Positions 46,315 to 55,145 of a stretch of DNA of 64,000 nt are shown in pieces. Positions within the stretch are counted from its first letter, which is position 1, and every line of letters begins with the position of its first letter. The stretch spans positions 62,001 to 126,000 of the forward strand of contig NZ_JARXVF010000008.1 of the NCBI RefSeq assembly GCF_029892515.1, given 5' to 3'. The notes beneath the pieces are model-generated. The model was not told where the DNA came from. It was given only the letters and a program-made list of their open reading frames with translations, and did no database searches. Source of the DNA: Pseudaminobacter soli (ex Li et al. 2025) (GTDB lineage Bacteria; Pseudomonadota; Alphaproteobacteria; Rhizobiales; Rhizobiaceae). A program made the position numbers and the translations under genes.

Positions 46315-48210
46315 ATGCGTGTACTCAAGAAAGCCGCCTGCCTTCCACTGGCCGTAGCGCTGCTCACCGGCGCATCGGTTTACGGAGCGTGGGCGAATGA
46401 TGACTTGGAAAAGCTTGCTGCTAACCCGTCCAACTGGGCAATGCCCACGGGCGACTATGCCAATACCCGATATTCGAAGCTGAAACAGATCACCGCCGAA
46501 AATGTGAAGAACCTCCAGGTCAAGTGGATGTTCTCCACCGGCGTGCTGCGCGGTCATGAAGGCGGACCGTTGATCATCGGCGACGTGATGTATGTGACGA
46601 CCCCATTCCCGAACATCGTCTACGCGCTCGATCTCAACCATGACGGCAAGATACTGTGGAAGTACGAGCCCAAGCAGGATCCGAACGTCATCCCGATCAT
46701 GTGCTGCGACACGGTCAACCGCGGCGTGGCCTATGGCGATGGCAAGATCATCCTGAACCAGGCCGACACCACCATTACCGCGCTCGATGCCAAGACCGGC
46801 CAGATGCTCTGGCAAGCCAAGAACGGTGAATCGACCACCGGCTCCAAGGGCGAATCCGGAACCAACGCGCCTATGGTCGTGAAAGACAAGGTGATCGTCG
46901 GCATATCCGGCGGCGAATTCGGCGTCCGCAGCCACGTGACCGCCTACAATCTGAAGGACGGCTCGGTAGCTTGGCGTGCCTATTCGATGGGGCCGGATTC
47001 CGACACGCTTGTCGACGAAAAGACCACCCAGCTTGGCAAGCCGGTAGGACCGGACTCCAGCCTCAAGACCTGGGAAGGCGAGCAGTGGAAGACCGGCGGC
47101 GGCGGAACCTGGGGATGGTACTCCTATGATCCGAAGCTGAACCTGATCTACTACGGCAGCGGCAACCCCTCGACCTGGAACCCCGTGCAACGGCCCGGCG
47201 ACAATCGCTGGTCGATGACCATCTTCGCCCGCGATGCCGACACCGGCGTGGCCAAGTGGGTCTACCAGATGACCCCGCACGACGAGTGGGACTATGACGG
47301 CGTCAACGAGATGATCCTCGTCGACAACATGGAGGTCAACGGCAAGAAGCACGACGTTCTGGTGCACTTCGACCGTAACGGCTTCGCCTACACGCTCGAC
47401 CGCAAGGACGGCTCGCTTCTGGTTGCCAAGAAGTACGACCCGGCCGTGAATTGGGCGACCGAAGTCAATATGGACCCCAAGAGCGACCAGTATGGACGCC
47501 CGCAGGTCGTGGCCAAGTACTCGACCCAGCAGAATGGCGAAGACACCAACACGACCGGCGTCTGCCCGGCGGCCCTCGGTACCAAGGACCAGCAGCCGGC
47601 AGCCTATTCGCCGAAGGATGGCCTGTTCTTCGTGCCAACCAACCATGTCTGCATGGACTATGAGCCCTATCGCGTGAGCTACACCGCCGGCCAACCCTTC
47701 GTGGGCGCCACCGTATCGATGTATCCCGCGCCGGGTGGCAACGACATGGGTGCCTTCATCGCCTGGGATGCAGCCAAGGGCAAGATCGTCTGGTCGAAGC
47801 CCGAGCTGTTCTCGGTGTGGTCGGGTGCGCTGGCAACTGCCGGTGACGTCGTCTTCTACGGCACGCTGGAAGGCTACCTGAAGGCTGTCGATAAGAACGG
47901 CAAGGAACTCTACAAGTTCAAGACGCCGTCCGGCATCATCGGCAACATCACCACCTTCGAGCACAAGGGCAAGCAGTACATCGCCGTTTACTCCGGCGTC
48001 GGCGGTTGGGCCGGCATCGGCCTGGCCGGCGGCCTGCTGCAGCCGAAGAACGCCGCCGCGTGGCATGGCGCCGTCGATCAGGGTCGCAAGCAAGGGACCG
48101 AATCCGAGAGCGTCGGCACAGCCGGCCTCGGCGCGGTTGGCGGCTATGCCGGGCTTGCAGACTACACGACGCTCGGCGGTCAGCTGACCGTGTTCGGCCT
48201 GCCGGAATGA
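46315..48210 (+). CDS. xoxF: Lanthanide-dependent methanol dehydrogenase
   Basis: A 631 aa periplasmic PQQ methanol dehydrogenase. Signal peptide to about residue 27 (YGAWAND). It has the vicinal disulphide CC at 130-131 and the catalytic Asp326 in [11 protein letters not shown]. Asp328, two residues on, is the extra carboxylate that marks XoxF enzymes as lanthanide-dependent (calcium-type MxaF has Ala). Tryptophan-docking repeats, for example [18 protein letters not shown], are present. ATG 46315 has GGGAGG upstream. Close to the XoxF5 type by overall look. Followed by a strong terminator hairpin and xoxG. Confidence 0.97.
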   Translation: MRVLKKAACLPLAVALLTGASVYGAWANDDLEKLAANPSNWAMPTGDYANTRYSKLKQITAENVKNLQVKWMFSTGVLRGHEGGPLIIGDVMYVTTPFPNIVYALDLNHDGKILWKYEPKQDPNVIPIMCCDTVNRGVAYGDGKIILNQADTTITALDAKTGQMLWQAKNGESTTGSKGESGTNAPMVVKDKVIVGISGGEFGVRSHVTAYNLKDGSVAWRAYSMGPDSDTLVDEKTTQLGKPVGPDSSLKTWEGEQWKTGGGGTWGWYSYDPKLNLIYYGSGNPSTWNPVQRPGDNRWSMTIFARDADTGVAKWVYQMTPHDEWDYDGVNEMILVDNMEVNGKKHDVLVHFDRNGFAYTLDRKDGSLLVAKKYDPAVNWATEVNMDPKSDQYGRPQVVAKYSTQQNGEDTNTTGVCPAALGTKDQQPAAYSPKDGLFFVPTNHVCMDYEPYRVSYTAGQPFVGATVSMYPAPGGNDMGAFIAWDAAKGKIVWSKPELFSVWSGALATAGDVVFYGTLEGYLKAVDKNGKELYKFKTPSGIIGNITTFEHKGKQYIAVYSGVGGWAGIGLAGGLLQPKNAAAWHGAVDQGRKQGTESESVGTAGLGAVGGYAGLADYTTLGGQLTVFGLPE

Positions 48211-48262
48211 TCGGCTTGGAAAACGCAGTCAATGCCGTCCTACGGGACGCCAGATGAAAGAG

Positions 48263-48303
48263 CGGGGGCCCGGAACGCATCGTCGATCCGCTCCGGGCCC
48301 CCG
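48263..48303 (+). terminator. Strong hairpin between xoxF and xoxG
   Basis: CGGGGGCCCGGA (48263-48274) pairs perfectly with TCCGGGCCCCCG (48292-48303), a 12 bp stem with a 17 base loop followed by TTGTTG. It should terminate most xoxF transcripts and keep xoxG at a lower level. Confidence 0.8.
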
Positions 48304-48390
48304 TTGTTGCAGTTCAAACCCCAAGCCAAGTCGCAATCGTTCCGTCTCGAAGCCGTTTTGGTTGCGGCGCGTCAAGACATGAGGTCCTGA

Positions 48391-48912
48391 ATGTTTGTTC
48401 GCATTGTACTCTCGGCTATGGCCATCTCCTTCCTGCCGGTGGCAAGCGCCGCGCTGGCCGACGACGCGGAAAAGGCCAAGGCCGTTTCCCAGGAAGACGG
48501 CAAGTATCTCGACGCGGACGGAAACCCCACCTTCAAGATCCAGCCCGACGGAACCGTCGACTGGTACACTTTCAGCGGCTTTCGCCGCTTCAACTCCGAT
48601 TGCCATGTCTGCCACGGGCCTGACGGCGTTGGCTCGACCTATGCGCCGGCCCTCGTCGATTCCCTGAAGACCATGGATTACCCGACCTTCCTGTCGATCG
48701 TTGCCGAAGGCCGCAAGAACCTCAGCGCCGGCAATGAGAAGGTCATGCCCGCGTTCGGCGACAACAAGAACGTCTATTGCTACCTGGACGACCTCTACGT
48801 CTATCTGCGCGCCCGGGCTGTCGGCGATCTGCCGCGTGGCCGTCCGGAAAAGCACGAGCAGAAGTCCCAGACGGCCAAGGACCACGAAAACCAGTGCATG
48901 GGTGGGACGTGA
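48391..48912 (+). CDS. xoxG: XoxG-type cytochrome c
   Basis: A 173 aa periplasmic cytochrome c, the electron acceptor of XoxF. Signal peptide to about ALAD (residue 24). Haem site CHVCHGPDG near 71-75; the distal Met probably in NEKVMPAFGD. It has additional Cys in NVYCYLDD and a final NQCMGGT, the four-Cys pattern of methanol-metabolism cytochromes. ATG 48391. It overlaps xoxJ by one base. Confidence 0.94.
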   Translation: MFVRIVLSAMAISFLPVASAALADDAEKAKAVSQEDGKYLDADGNPTFKIQPDGTVDWYTFSGFRRFNSDCHVCHGPDGVGSTYAPALVDSLKTMDYPTFLSIVAEGRKNLSAGNEKVMPAFGDNKNVYCYLDDLYVYLRARAVGDLPRGRPEKHEQKSQTAKDHENQCMGGT

Positions 48913-49775
48913 TGGCGAACCGCAGGCATGGAAAACTCCATAGCATCCTGGCGACCCTTGCGCTGACGATCGCCCTGCCCGCTTCGGCGCTGTCGCAGGG
49001 CGCGGGTCTGGGCGCGGCCGGCGAACTGGTCGATCCCGACGTGCTGCGTGTCTGCGCCGACCCCTCGAACCTGCCATTCAGCAATCAGAGCGGCGAAGGC
49101 TTCGAAAACAAGCTGGCCGAGATGGTGGCCGCCAAGCTCGGGCGCAAATCAATCCGCTACACCTGGTATCCGATGGTCACCGGCTTCGTGCGCAACACGC
49201 TGGGCGCCAATCGCTGCGATGTCATCATGGGGTTCGCCCAGGGTGACGACCTGGTGCAGAACACTAACCCCTATTACCGGTCGACGTACGCGCTGGTCTA
49301 CAAGAAGGGCGGCGACCTCGACGGGGTAGAGACGATCGAGGATCCGAAGCTGGTCGGCAAGAAGATCGGCGTCGTCGGCGGGACGCCGCCGGCCGCCAAC
49401 ATGGCCGAAGCCAAGCTGCTGAAGACCGCCAAGGCCTATCCGCTGTTGATCGACACGCGCATCTCCCCCTCCATGGGCCAAGTGATGGTCAAGGATCTGC
49501 TCGACGGCGTCATCGACGTTGCGATCATCTGGGGGCCGATGGCCGGCTACTACGCCCACAAGGCTAATTCCGATCTCGCCGTGGTGCCGCTGGTCAAGGA
49601 GAATACCGGCTCGCGGATGACCTATCGCATCACCATGGGCGTTCGCCCCTCCGACCAGGAGTGGAAGCGCACGCTGAACAAGTTCATCCAGGAGAACCAG
49701 GGCGACATCAACAAGCTGCTGCTGGAATACAACGTGCCCCTGCTCGACGAGCAGGACAAGCCGATCACGCAATAG
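48912..49775 (+). CDS. xoxJ: XoxJ periplasmic binding-like protein
   Basis: A 287 aa exported protein with a bacterial solute-binding (SBP_bac_3) fold: VLRVCADPSNLPFSNQSGEG near 46-65, VGKKIGVVGGTPPA and VMVKDLLDGVIDVAII later. Signal peptide to about residue 29. XoxJ (MxaJ-like) is essential with XoxF and XoxG; it is thought to help mature or activate the dehydrogenase. ATG 48912 shares a base with the xoxG stop. Confidence 0.93.
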   Translation: MANRRHGKLHSILATLALTIALPASALSQGAGLGAAGELVDPDVLRVCADPSNLPFSNQSGEGFENKLAEMVAAKLGRKSIRYTWYPMVTGFVRNTLGANRCDVIMGFAQGDDLVQNTNPYYRSTYALVYKKGGDLDGVETIEDPKLVGKKIGVVGGTPPAANMAEAKLLKTAKAYPLLIDTRISPSMGQVMVKDLLDGVIDVAIIWGPMAGYYAHKANSDLAVVPLVKENTGSRMTYRITMGVRPSDQEWKRTLNKFIQENQGDINKLLLEYNVPLLDEQDKPITQ

Positions 49776-49840
49776 CAACGGGAGTTGGAAGGTTGCCGGC
49801 AGGCGGCCGGGCGGGGTCGGAACAAAGTGCCGGAGAGACG

Positions 49841-50398
49841 ATGAAGCGAAAGGAGATGATGGTGCTGCTCGTCGCGGGCATTCTCGGTTCGACTGGGGTC
49901 ACGGCCTTCGCCGGCGGCGTACCCGAGCCCTCCGGCTATCGCACGGACGACTATCGCGCGCCGACGCCGGACACGTTGAAGGGTGCGCGCGTGGTGACGA
50001 CGGATGAGGCTGAGGCGCTTTGGCACGACAAGAAGGCGGTGTTCTTCGATGTCATGCCGGGCACGCCCAAGCCAGCCAATCTGCCCGCAGGCACGATCTG
50101 GCGCGATAAGGTCAGAAAGGACATTCCCGGCAGTATCTGGCTCGCCAATGTCGGTTACGGAGAGCTCAACCAAAAACAGGAGGATTTTTTTCAAGATTCT
50201 TTGATCAAATACACTGGCAATGACCGGTCGCGCGCCATACTTTTTTACTGCATGACCGATTGCTGGATGTCGTGGAACGCAGCCAGACGCGCCCTTGGGT
50301 GGGGCTATACATCGGTCCTCTGGTATCCTCTCGGCTCAGACGGCTGGGAGACGGCGGGCCTACCGCTCGAGGAAAAGCGGCCACTGTTCGCTCCATGA
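49841..50398 (+). CDS. PQQ-associated CXXCW-motif rhodanese-like protein
   Basis: A 185 aa exported protein of the family known by its CxxxCW motif, here FYCMTDCWMSWNAA (about 139-152). Signal peptide to about AFAGG. The fold resembles rhodanese (DVMPGTPKPANLP, then WLANVGYG), with a Cys-Cys pair instead of a single catalytic Cys. Found beside PQQ dehydrogenases and thought to act in cofactor loading, redox or sulphur handling, unproven. ATG 49841 follows GGAGAGACG. Confidence 0.9.
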   Translation: MKRKEMMVLLVAGILGSTGVTAFAGGVPEPSGYRTDDYRAPTPDTLKGARVVTTDEAEALWHDKKAVFFDVMPGTPKPANLPAGTIWRDKVRKDIPGSIWLANVGYGELNQKQEDFFQDSLIKYTGNDRSRAILFYCMTDCWMSWNAARRALGWGYTSVLWYPLGSDGWETAGLPLEEKRPLFAP

Positions 50399-50410
50399 CA
50401 TGGGTTTTCG

Positions 50411-50440
50411 AAAGGTCGGCTTTTTGGCGACCAAACCTTT
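50411..50440 (+). terminator. Terminator after the CXXCW gene
   Basis: AAAGGT (50411-50416) and GGTCG (50414-50418) pair with CGACC (50428-50432) and ACCTTT (50435-50440), followed by GTTTTAATTGTTGTTT. It looks rho-independent and separates xox genes from pqq. Confidence 0.65.
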
Positions 50441-50476
50441 GTTTTAATTGTTGTTTCATGACAGTCCCTTTCATTT

Positions 50477-50556
50477 GTCCATTTCGCGATGGACGGGCCA
50501 TTGCAGAAGGTGCCACCGCAATGGTTGACGTGTGAGACCCGGCCTTCTTCGGAAGG
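50477..50556 (+). promoter_or_regulatory. Structured pqqA leader
   Basis: Two hairpins lie before pqqA. GTCCAT/ATGGAC (50477-50494) has a 6 base loop. CCTTC-TTCG-GAAGG (50543-50556) has a UUCG tetraloop and ends 20 bp before the pqqA start. They may stabilise the very abundant pqqA mRNA. Confidence 0.5.
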
Positions 50557-50576
50557 TCGGCCAACAGGAGAAGATC

Positions 50577-50672
50577 ATGAAGAAGAACTGGACCAAGCCA
50601 AGCATGTGCCAGGTCGCCGCGGGCATGGAGATTTCGCGGTATCTGCCGGCTGAGATCACTCCCAAGAAGTAA
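50577..50672 (+). CDS. pqqA: PQQ precursor peptide
   Basis: A 31-residue peptide, MKKNWTKPSMCQVAAGMEI at the front. Glu18 and Tyr22 (E-x3-Y) are the residues that become PQQ, cross-linked by PqqE. AGGAG lies seven bases upstream of ATG 50577. It is too short for ordinary gene callers. A strong hairpin follows at once, so pqqA is probably expressed much more than pqqBCDE. Confidence 0.96.
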   Translation: MKKNWTKPSMCQVAAGMEISRYLPAEITPKK

Positions 50673-50680
50673 GCCGCGAG

Positions 50681-50715
50681 GGGCGCGTGCTTATCCAGCC
50701 GGTGAGCACGCGCCC
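50681..50715 (+). terminator. Strong hairpin between pqqA and pqqB
   Basis: GGGCGCGTGCT (50681-50691) pairs perfectly with AGCACGCGCCC (50705-50715), 8 bp after the pqqA stop. Without a T-run it probably acts as a partial terminator or 3' stabiliser that sets the pqqA to pqqB ratio. Confidence 0.75.
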
Positions 50716-50807
50716 GAAGCGCTTACCGCACAAATTCGATCGGTTTTGAGCTGCTTCCGCAGGGCGTGGAGGGTGTGGCCTCGAAAACCTTCGCAACGGA
50801 TTCTGCA

Positions 50808-51746
50808 ATGCGCGTGAAAATCGTCGGGTCGGCGGCGGGCGGCGGTTTCCCGCAGTGGAACTGCAATTACTATTTGAGCCGCGCAGCGCGCGCGGGGACC
50901 ATTGGCGTATGGCCGCGCACGCAGTCCAGCCTTGCGGTCTCGGCCGATGGCCTGGGCTGGGTGCTCTTCAATACCTCCCCCGACATCCGCCAGCAAATCG
51001 CCAGCACGCCCGAGTTGCAGCCGCAGCTTGGGGATGGCCCACGCAACACGCCGATCCGCGCCGTGGTGCTGACCAATGCCGATGTCGATCATATCGCCGG
51101 CCTGCTCAGCCTGCGCGAGCGTGAGCCCTTTGCCATCTACGCCACCGAGCGCGTGCTCTCCACCTTGCAGGCCAATTCCATCTTCAACGTGCTCGACGCC
51201 GCCATCGTGCCGCGACGGCAGCTGATGGAAGGCGAAGAGATCGAGCTGGCTGACGCCGAGGACCGGCAGATCGGCATTCGCATCCTGCCGTTTTCGGTTC
51301 CCGGTAAGGTCGCGCTCTATCTTGAGGACGCGGCCCGGCCCGAAAACAATTACGGGTCAGAAAGCGGCGACACGATCGCCGTACGCATCGCCAGCAATGA
51401 CGACTGCCACACTGCCTTCTACATTCCCGGCTGCGCGCGCATCGACCCTGGCCTACGCCAGCGGTTGGCCGGTGCCGACTGCCTGTTTTTCGACGGCACA
51501 CTCTACACCGACGACGAGATGCTGCTTGCCGGCGTCGGCCCCAAGACCGGCCAGCGCATGGGGCATCTCGCCATGTCGGGCCGCGACGGCTCGATCAGCC
51601 AGCTCGCCGACGTGCCGATCGGCCGCCGCATCTTCGTGCACATCAACAACACCAACCCGGTGCTCGACGAAAGCTCGGTCGAGCATGAGACGGTCCGTGC
51701 TGCGGGTTGGGAAATCGGCCATGACGGGATGGAGATCGAGCTGTGA
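50808..51746 (+). CDS. pqqB: PQQ biosynthesis protein PqqB
   Basis: A 312 aa metallo-beta-lactamase-fold hydroxylase acting on the PqqE/PqqF product in PQQ synthesis. MRVKIVGSAAGGGFPQWNC at the start is diagnostic. Metal-site motif TNADVDHIAGLLSL (about 88-101) and NNTNPVLDESS near the end. The ATG at 50808 is the family start even though its ribosome site is weak. Overlaps pqqC. Confidence 0.96.
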   Translation: MRVKIVGSAAGGGFPQWNCNYYLSRAARAGTIGVWPRTQSSLAVSADGLGWVLFNTSPDIRQQIASTPELQPQLGDGPRNTPIRAVVLTNADVDHIAGLLSLREREPFAIYATERVLSTLQANSIFNVLDAAIVPRRQLMEGEEIELADAEDRQIGIRILPFSVPGKVALYLEDAARPENNYGSESGDTIAVRIASNDDCHTAFYIPGCARIDPGLRQRLAGADCLFFDGTLYTDDEMLLAGVGPKTGQRMGHLAMSGRDGSISQLADVPIGRRIFVHINNTNPVLDESSVEHETVRAAGWEIGHDGMEIEL

Positions 51747-52498
51747 CCGACTTTCATGAGGCGGCCTCTGGGGGCCTGACGCCAGCACAGCTCGAAGACG
51801 TGCTGCGCCAGGTTGGCGCCGAGCGCTACCACAACCGTCACCCCTTCCATCACCAGATGACGGCCGGCGCCCTGACCAAGGGTCAGATGCAGGCCTGGGC
51901 GCTCAATCGCTACTGCTATCAGGCCGCGATCCCGCGCAAGGACGCGACCATCATCGCCCGCGCCGAAGACCCCGCCTTCCGCGCCGAGTGGCGCAAGCGC
52001 GTCGAGGACCATGACGGCGACGACGGCTGGAACGGCGGCATCGCCAAATGGCTAAAACTCGCCACTGGGCTCGGCCTCCCCGCCGAAATGGTCAAGTGCG
52101 AGCGCTTGGCGCTTCCGGCCACGCGCTTTGCCGTCGGCGCCTACCTCTCCTTCTGCGCCAGCCGTTCCCTGCTCGAGGCCGTCGCGTCGTCGCTGACCGA
52201 GCTGTTCTCGCCCATCATCATCGGCGAGCGCGTGCCGGCGATCCTCGCCAAATACGACTACGTGACCAGGGACACGCTGGCCTATTTCGAGAAGCGCCCG
52301 GAACAGGCCTCGCGCGATTCCAATTTCGCGCTTGGCTATGTGCTGTTCCACGCCGACACGCCCGAGCGCCAGCAGGCGGCAATCGATGCACTTGTCTTCA
52401 AGTGCGACGTACTGTGGGCCATGCTCGATGCGCTGATGCACGCTTATTGCGAGCCCAGCCACATACCGCCGGGCGCCTTCCGGCCGGAGGCAAGCTGA
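51743..52498 (+). CDS. pqqC: PQQ synthase PqqC
   Basis: A 251 aa all-helical cofactorless oxidase for the last step (ring closure and eight-electron oxidation) of PQQ synthesis. HPFHHQMTAGALTK near 35-48, NRYCYQ and IPRKDATIIAR are the active-site motifs. GTG 51743 overlaps the pqqB stop; the pqqC stop overlaps the pqqD start. Confidence 0.96.
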   Translation: MTDFHEAASGGLTPAQLEDVLRQVGAERYHNRHPFHHQMTAGALTKGQMQAWALNRYCYQAAIPRKDATIIARAEDPAFRAEWRKRVEDHDGDDGWNGGIAKWLKLATGLGLPAEMVKCERLALPATRFAVGAYLSFCASRSLLEAVASSLTELFSPIIIGERVPAILAKYDYVTRDTLAYFEKRPEQASRDSNFALGYVLFHADTPERQQAAIDALVFKCDVLWAMLDALMHAYCEPSHIPPGAFRPEAS

Positions 52499-52794
52499 TG
52501 ATGGCGCTGCGCGAAAGGAGTATCATATCGCCCGACGCAACCCCGTCGCTGCCGGGCCATGTCCGCATCCAGTACGATCCGGTGCGGCGGGCCTGGGCGG
52601 TGCTGTCGCCCGAAAAGGTGTTCTGGCCGAACGAAGTCAGCCTCGACATCCTGCGCCATTGCGACGGGCAGACCACGGTTGCCGGCATCATATCGGCGCT
52701 GGCGCTGGAATATGACGCCGCCGAGGAAGACGTCGCCGCCGACGTCACCGCCTTCCTCCAGGAGTGGACCGACAAGCTGCTGGTGAAGACATGA
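52498..52794 (+). CDS. pqqD: PQQ peptide chaperone PqqD
   Basis: A 98 aa RRE-domain chaperone that hands PqqA to PqqE. Typical strands VRIQYDPVRRAWAVLSPE, then LDILRHCDG and a C-terminal helix ending WTDKLLVKT. ATG 52498 or ATG 52501. Overlaps pqqE as ATGA. Confidence 0.95.
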   Translation: MMALRERSIISPDATPSLPGHVRIQYDPVRRAWAVLSPEKVFWPNEVSLDILRHCDGQTTVAGIISALALEYDAAEEDVAADVTAFLQEWTDKLLVKT

Positions 52795-53912
52795 GCGAAG
52801 CTACCCTCTTCCCCCCGATCGGCATGCTGGCCGAGCTGACGCATCGCTGCCCGCTGCAGTGCCCCTATTGCTCGAATCCGGTGGAGCTACTGAAGGGGAA
52901 CCGCGAGCTCGACACGCAGACCTGGACCCAGCTGTTCCGTCAGGCGGCTGATCTCGGCGTGCTGCAGGTGCATCTGTCGGGCGGCGAGCCGACAGTGCGC
53001 CGCGATCTGGAAGAGCTCGTCGACTGCCTCGCCATGCGCGGCGTCTACAGCAATCTCATCACCGCCGGCGTCAACATCACCGAAGAGCGCATCCGCGCGT
53101 TGGCGGAAGCCGGGCTCGACCATGTGCAGCTCAGCATCCAGGGCGCCCGCCCCGCCACAACCGAGCTCATCTCCCATCTCCACTCGGCCTACGAGCAGAA
53201 GCTGGAAACGGCGCGGCGCGTGCGCGCCGCCGGCCTGCCGCTGACCATCAACGCGCCGATCCATCGCCACAACATCGAGGAAGTGCCCGAATTCATCGAA
53301 CTTGCGCTCTCGCTCGGCGCGGAGCGGCTCGAGATCGCCAATGTGCAGTATTCCGGCTGGGCACTGGTCAACCGCGACGCGCTGATGCCAAGCCGCGAGG
53401 CCGTCGAGAAGCAGATGGAAATCGTGGCTGCGGCGCAGGAGCGGTTGCGTGGCATCATGAACATCGACTTCGTCACGCCCGACTATTTTGCCACTTACCC
53501 GAAGCCCTGCATGGGCGGCTGGGCGCGTGACGCCTTCATGGTCGCGCCGGACGGCACGGTCCTGCCCTGCCACGCCGCGCAGACCATCCACTCGCTGACC
53601 TTCGAGCGCTTCGGCGAGCGCTCGCTGCGCGAGATCTGGACCGACTCGCCCGCCTTCAATGCCTTCCGCGGCACCGACTGGATGCAGGAGCCCTGCCGCA
53701 GTTGTGACAGGCGCGAGATCGATTGGGGCGGCTGCCGCTGCCAGGCCATGGCGATCGCGGGCGACCCTGCCGCCACCGATCCCGCCTGCATCAAGTCGCC
53801 CATCCATGCGCGCATGGGCATGCTGGTGGAAGACGCCCAGGCCGCCGCCAAGACGGACAAGGGTGCCGAGTTCATCTATCGCCGCATCGCGCAGGTACGG
53901 GAGCCGGTGTAA
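52791..53912 (+). CDS. pqqE: Radical SAM PQQ synthesis enzyme PqqE
   Basis: A 373 aa radical-SAM enzyme linking Glu and Tyr of PqqA. The SAM cluster motif RCPLQCPYCSNP (C-x3-C-x2-C) is near residues 20-27. The C-terminal SPASM-type Cys lie in LPCHAAQT and EPCRSCDRREIDWGGCRC. ATG 52791. Last gene of pqqABCDE; no peptidase (pqqF/G) gene follows, so it must be elsewhere. Confidence 0.96.
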   Translation: MSEATLFPPIGMLAELTHRCPLQCPYCSNPVELLKGNRELDTQTWTQLFRQAADLGVLQVHLSGGEPTVRRDLEELVDCLAMRGVYSNLITAGVNITEERIRALAEAGLDHVQLSIQGARPATTELISHLHSAYEQKLETARRVRAAGLPLTINAPIHRHNIEEVPEFIELALSLGAERLEIANVQYSGWALVNRDALMPSREAVEKQMEIVAAAQERLRGIMNIDFVTPDYFATYPKPCMGGWARDAFMVAPDGTVLPCHAAQTIHSLTFERFGERSLREIWTDSPAFNAFRGTDWMQEPCRSCDRREIDWGGCRCQAMAIAGDPAATDPACIKSPIHARMGMLVEDAQAAAKTDKGAEFIYRRIAQVREPV

Positions 53913-53920
53913 GCCCTCAC

Positions 53921-54562
53921 CTACACCAAAAACGGATTGTTGCGGCGTTCCTCGCCGAAGCGACCGCCCGGCCCGTGACCGCAGATGAAGCCGATGTCAT
54001 CGCCAAGCGGCAGCAGCTTTTCCTTGATCGAGCGGATCAGGGCCGCGTGGTCGCCGCCCGGCAGATCGGTGCGGCCAATCGAGCCGCTGAACAGCACGTC
54101 GCCGACATGGGCGAACTTCGCATCGCGATTGTAGTAGACGACATGGCCCGGCGCGTGGCCTGGGCAGTGCAGCACTTCGAACTTGTGGTCGCCGAAGGAC
54201 ACCACCTCGCCCTCGGTCAGGAAGCGGTCGGGCACGCAGTTGCGCACCGCGCCCGGCAGACCGAAGCGCTGTGCCTGCGCCTCGATATTGTCGAGCAGCA
54301 TGCGATCGTCCTCATGCGGGCCGATGATGTCGACCCCGAGCGCGTCCTTCAGTTCCATCGCGCCGCCCGCATGGTCGATATGGCCGTGCGTCAGCCAGAT
54401 CGCCGTGACCTTGATGCCGTTGGCCTCGATGGCGGCAAGGATGTTCTCGACATCGCCGCCGGGATCGACCACCACGCCCGTCTTGTCGTCGGCGTCGAAC
54501 AGGATCGTGCAATTCTGCTGGAAGGGCGTGACCGGCACGATCCCTGCGTTGAGCTGGCCCAT
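53921..54562 (-). CDS. MBL-fold hydrolase, glyoxalase II-like
   Basis: A 213 aa metallo-beta-lactamase-fold protein with metal site LTHGHIDHAGG (about 52-62) and HCPGHAPGHVVYY. It has the length and shape of bacterial glyoxalase II relatives; candidate substrates are acylglutathiones or similar thioesters. ATG 54562 has AAGGA five bases upstream; ATG 54577 has no site. It converges on pqqE with an 8 bp gap. Confidence 0.85.
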   Translation of the reverse strand: MGQLNAGIVPVTPFQQNCTILFDADDKTGVVVDPGGDVENILAAIEANGIKVTAIWLTHGHIDHAGGAMELKDALGVDIIGPHEDDRMLLDNIEAQAQRFGLPGAVRNCVPDRFLTEGEVVSFGDHKFEVLHCPGHAPGHVVYYNRDAKFAHVGDVLFSGSIGRTDLPGGDHAALIRSIKEKLLPLGDDIGFICGHGPGGRFGEERRNNPFLV

Positions 54563-54650
54563 GATGTTCCTTTCCATTGTCCGGCGTTCATTTAGGCACG
54601 ATTGCCCGCAAGGTCCATGTCGGGCGTGGTGAACGCTGTGGCCAATGAAA

Positions 54651-54672
54651 ATGGGCGGCCGAAGCCGCCCAT
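54651..54672 (-). terminator. Rho-independent terminator of the Gly-rich gene
   Basis: ATGGGCGGC/GCCGCCCAT, a 9 bp stem closed by TTCG on the minus strand, followed by TTTTC. It lies 33 bp after the end of the small minus-strand gene. Confidence 0.85.
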
Positions 54673-54704
54673 GGTCGAGAGAGGAAATCAGGTCGATTAG
54701 CGGC

Positions 54705-54992
54705 TCATGCGCTTTTCTTCATCGCTCCCATGACTGCGCCGACGATAGCCGTCAGAACGCCGCCGCCCACAAGGCCGCCGACCCCGTCGCCGAGAGCGCC
54801 CGACATGGCGCTAGCGACATTCGGATCGCTGAGAAGATTGGTGAGTATCTGACCACCGACCACACCGCCGATCGCACCCGAGATAACCTTTACTGCCGCA
54901 CTCATCGCCGCCTGCTTGAGGGCGGCTCCGACGCCGAGACCACCAATGGCGCCGGTTACAAGTTGAATGATGATAGGGAGAAGCGCTTCCAT
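54705..54992 (-). CDS. Small Gly/Ala-rich membrane-like protein, unknown
   Basis: A 95 aa protein of mostly small residues: LVTGAIGGLGVGAALKQA, GAIGGVVGGQILTNLL, GALGDGVGGLVGGGVLTAIVG. Repeated GxxxG-like glycines suggest membrane association or self-assembly. It has its own terminator, which supports a real transcript. No family recognised. Confidence 0.7.
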   Translation of the reverse strand: MEALLPIIIQLVTGAIGGLGVGAALKQAAMSAAVKVISGAIGGVVGGQILTNLLSDPNVASAMSGALGDGVGGLVGGGVLTAIVGAVMGAMKKSA

Positions 54993-55089
54993 ATTACTAT
55001 CCCTCCAACAGTAAGACGACTCGTAGGAGCCGATATCAGCATGAGACGCCGAATTTCAGGAAAGTCAAATATCTGAGTTTAAAATAGAA

Positions 55090-55112
55090 ACGGGCGACCA
55101 CTGGCCGCCCGT
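55090..55112 (-). terminator. Rho-independent terminator of ilvE
   Basis: ACGGGCG (55090-55096) and CGCCCGT (55106-55112) pair; on the minus strand the stem is followed by TTCTATTTT. It lies 34 bp after the ilvE stop. Confidence 0.85.
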
Positions 55113-55145
55113 CTCATGCTCATCATATCTATTCGGAAGCTACTT

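Noticed and set aside
46246-48093. 615-residue minus-strand frame opposite xoxF
   Set aside because: Lacks any domain and runs antisense to an unmistakable methanol dehydrogenase.
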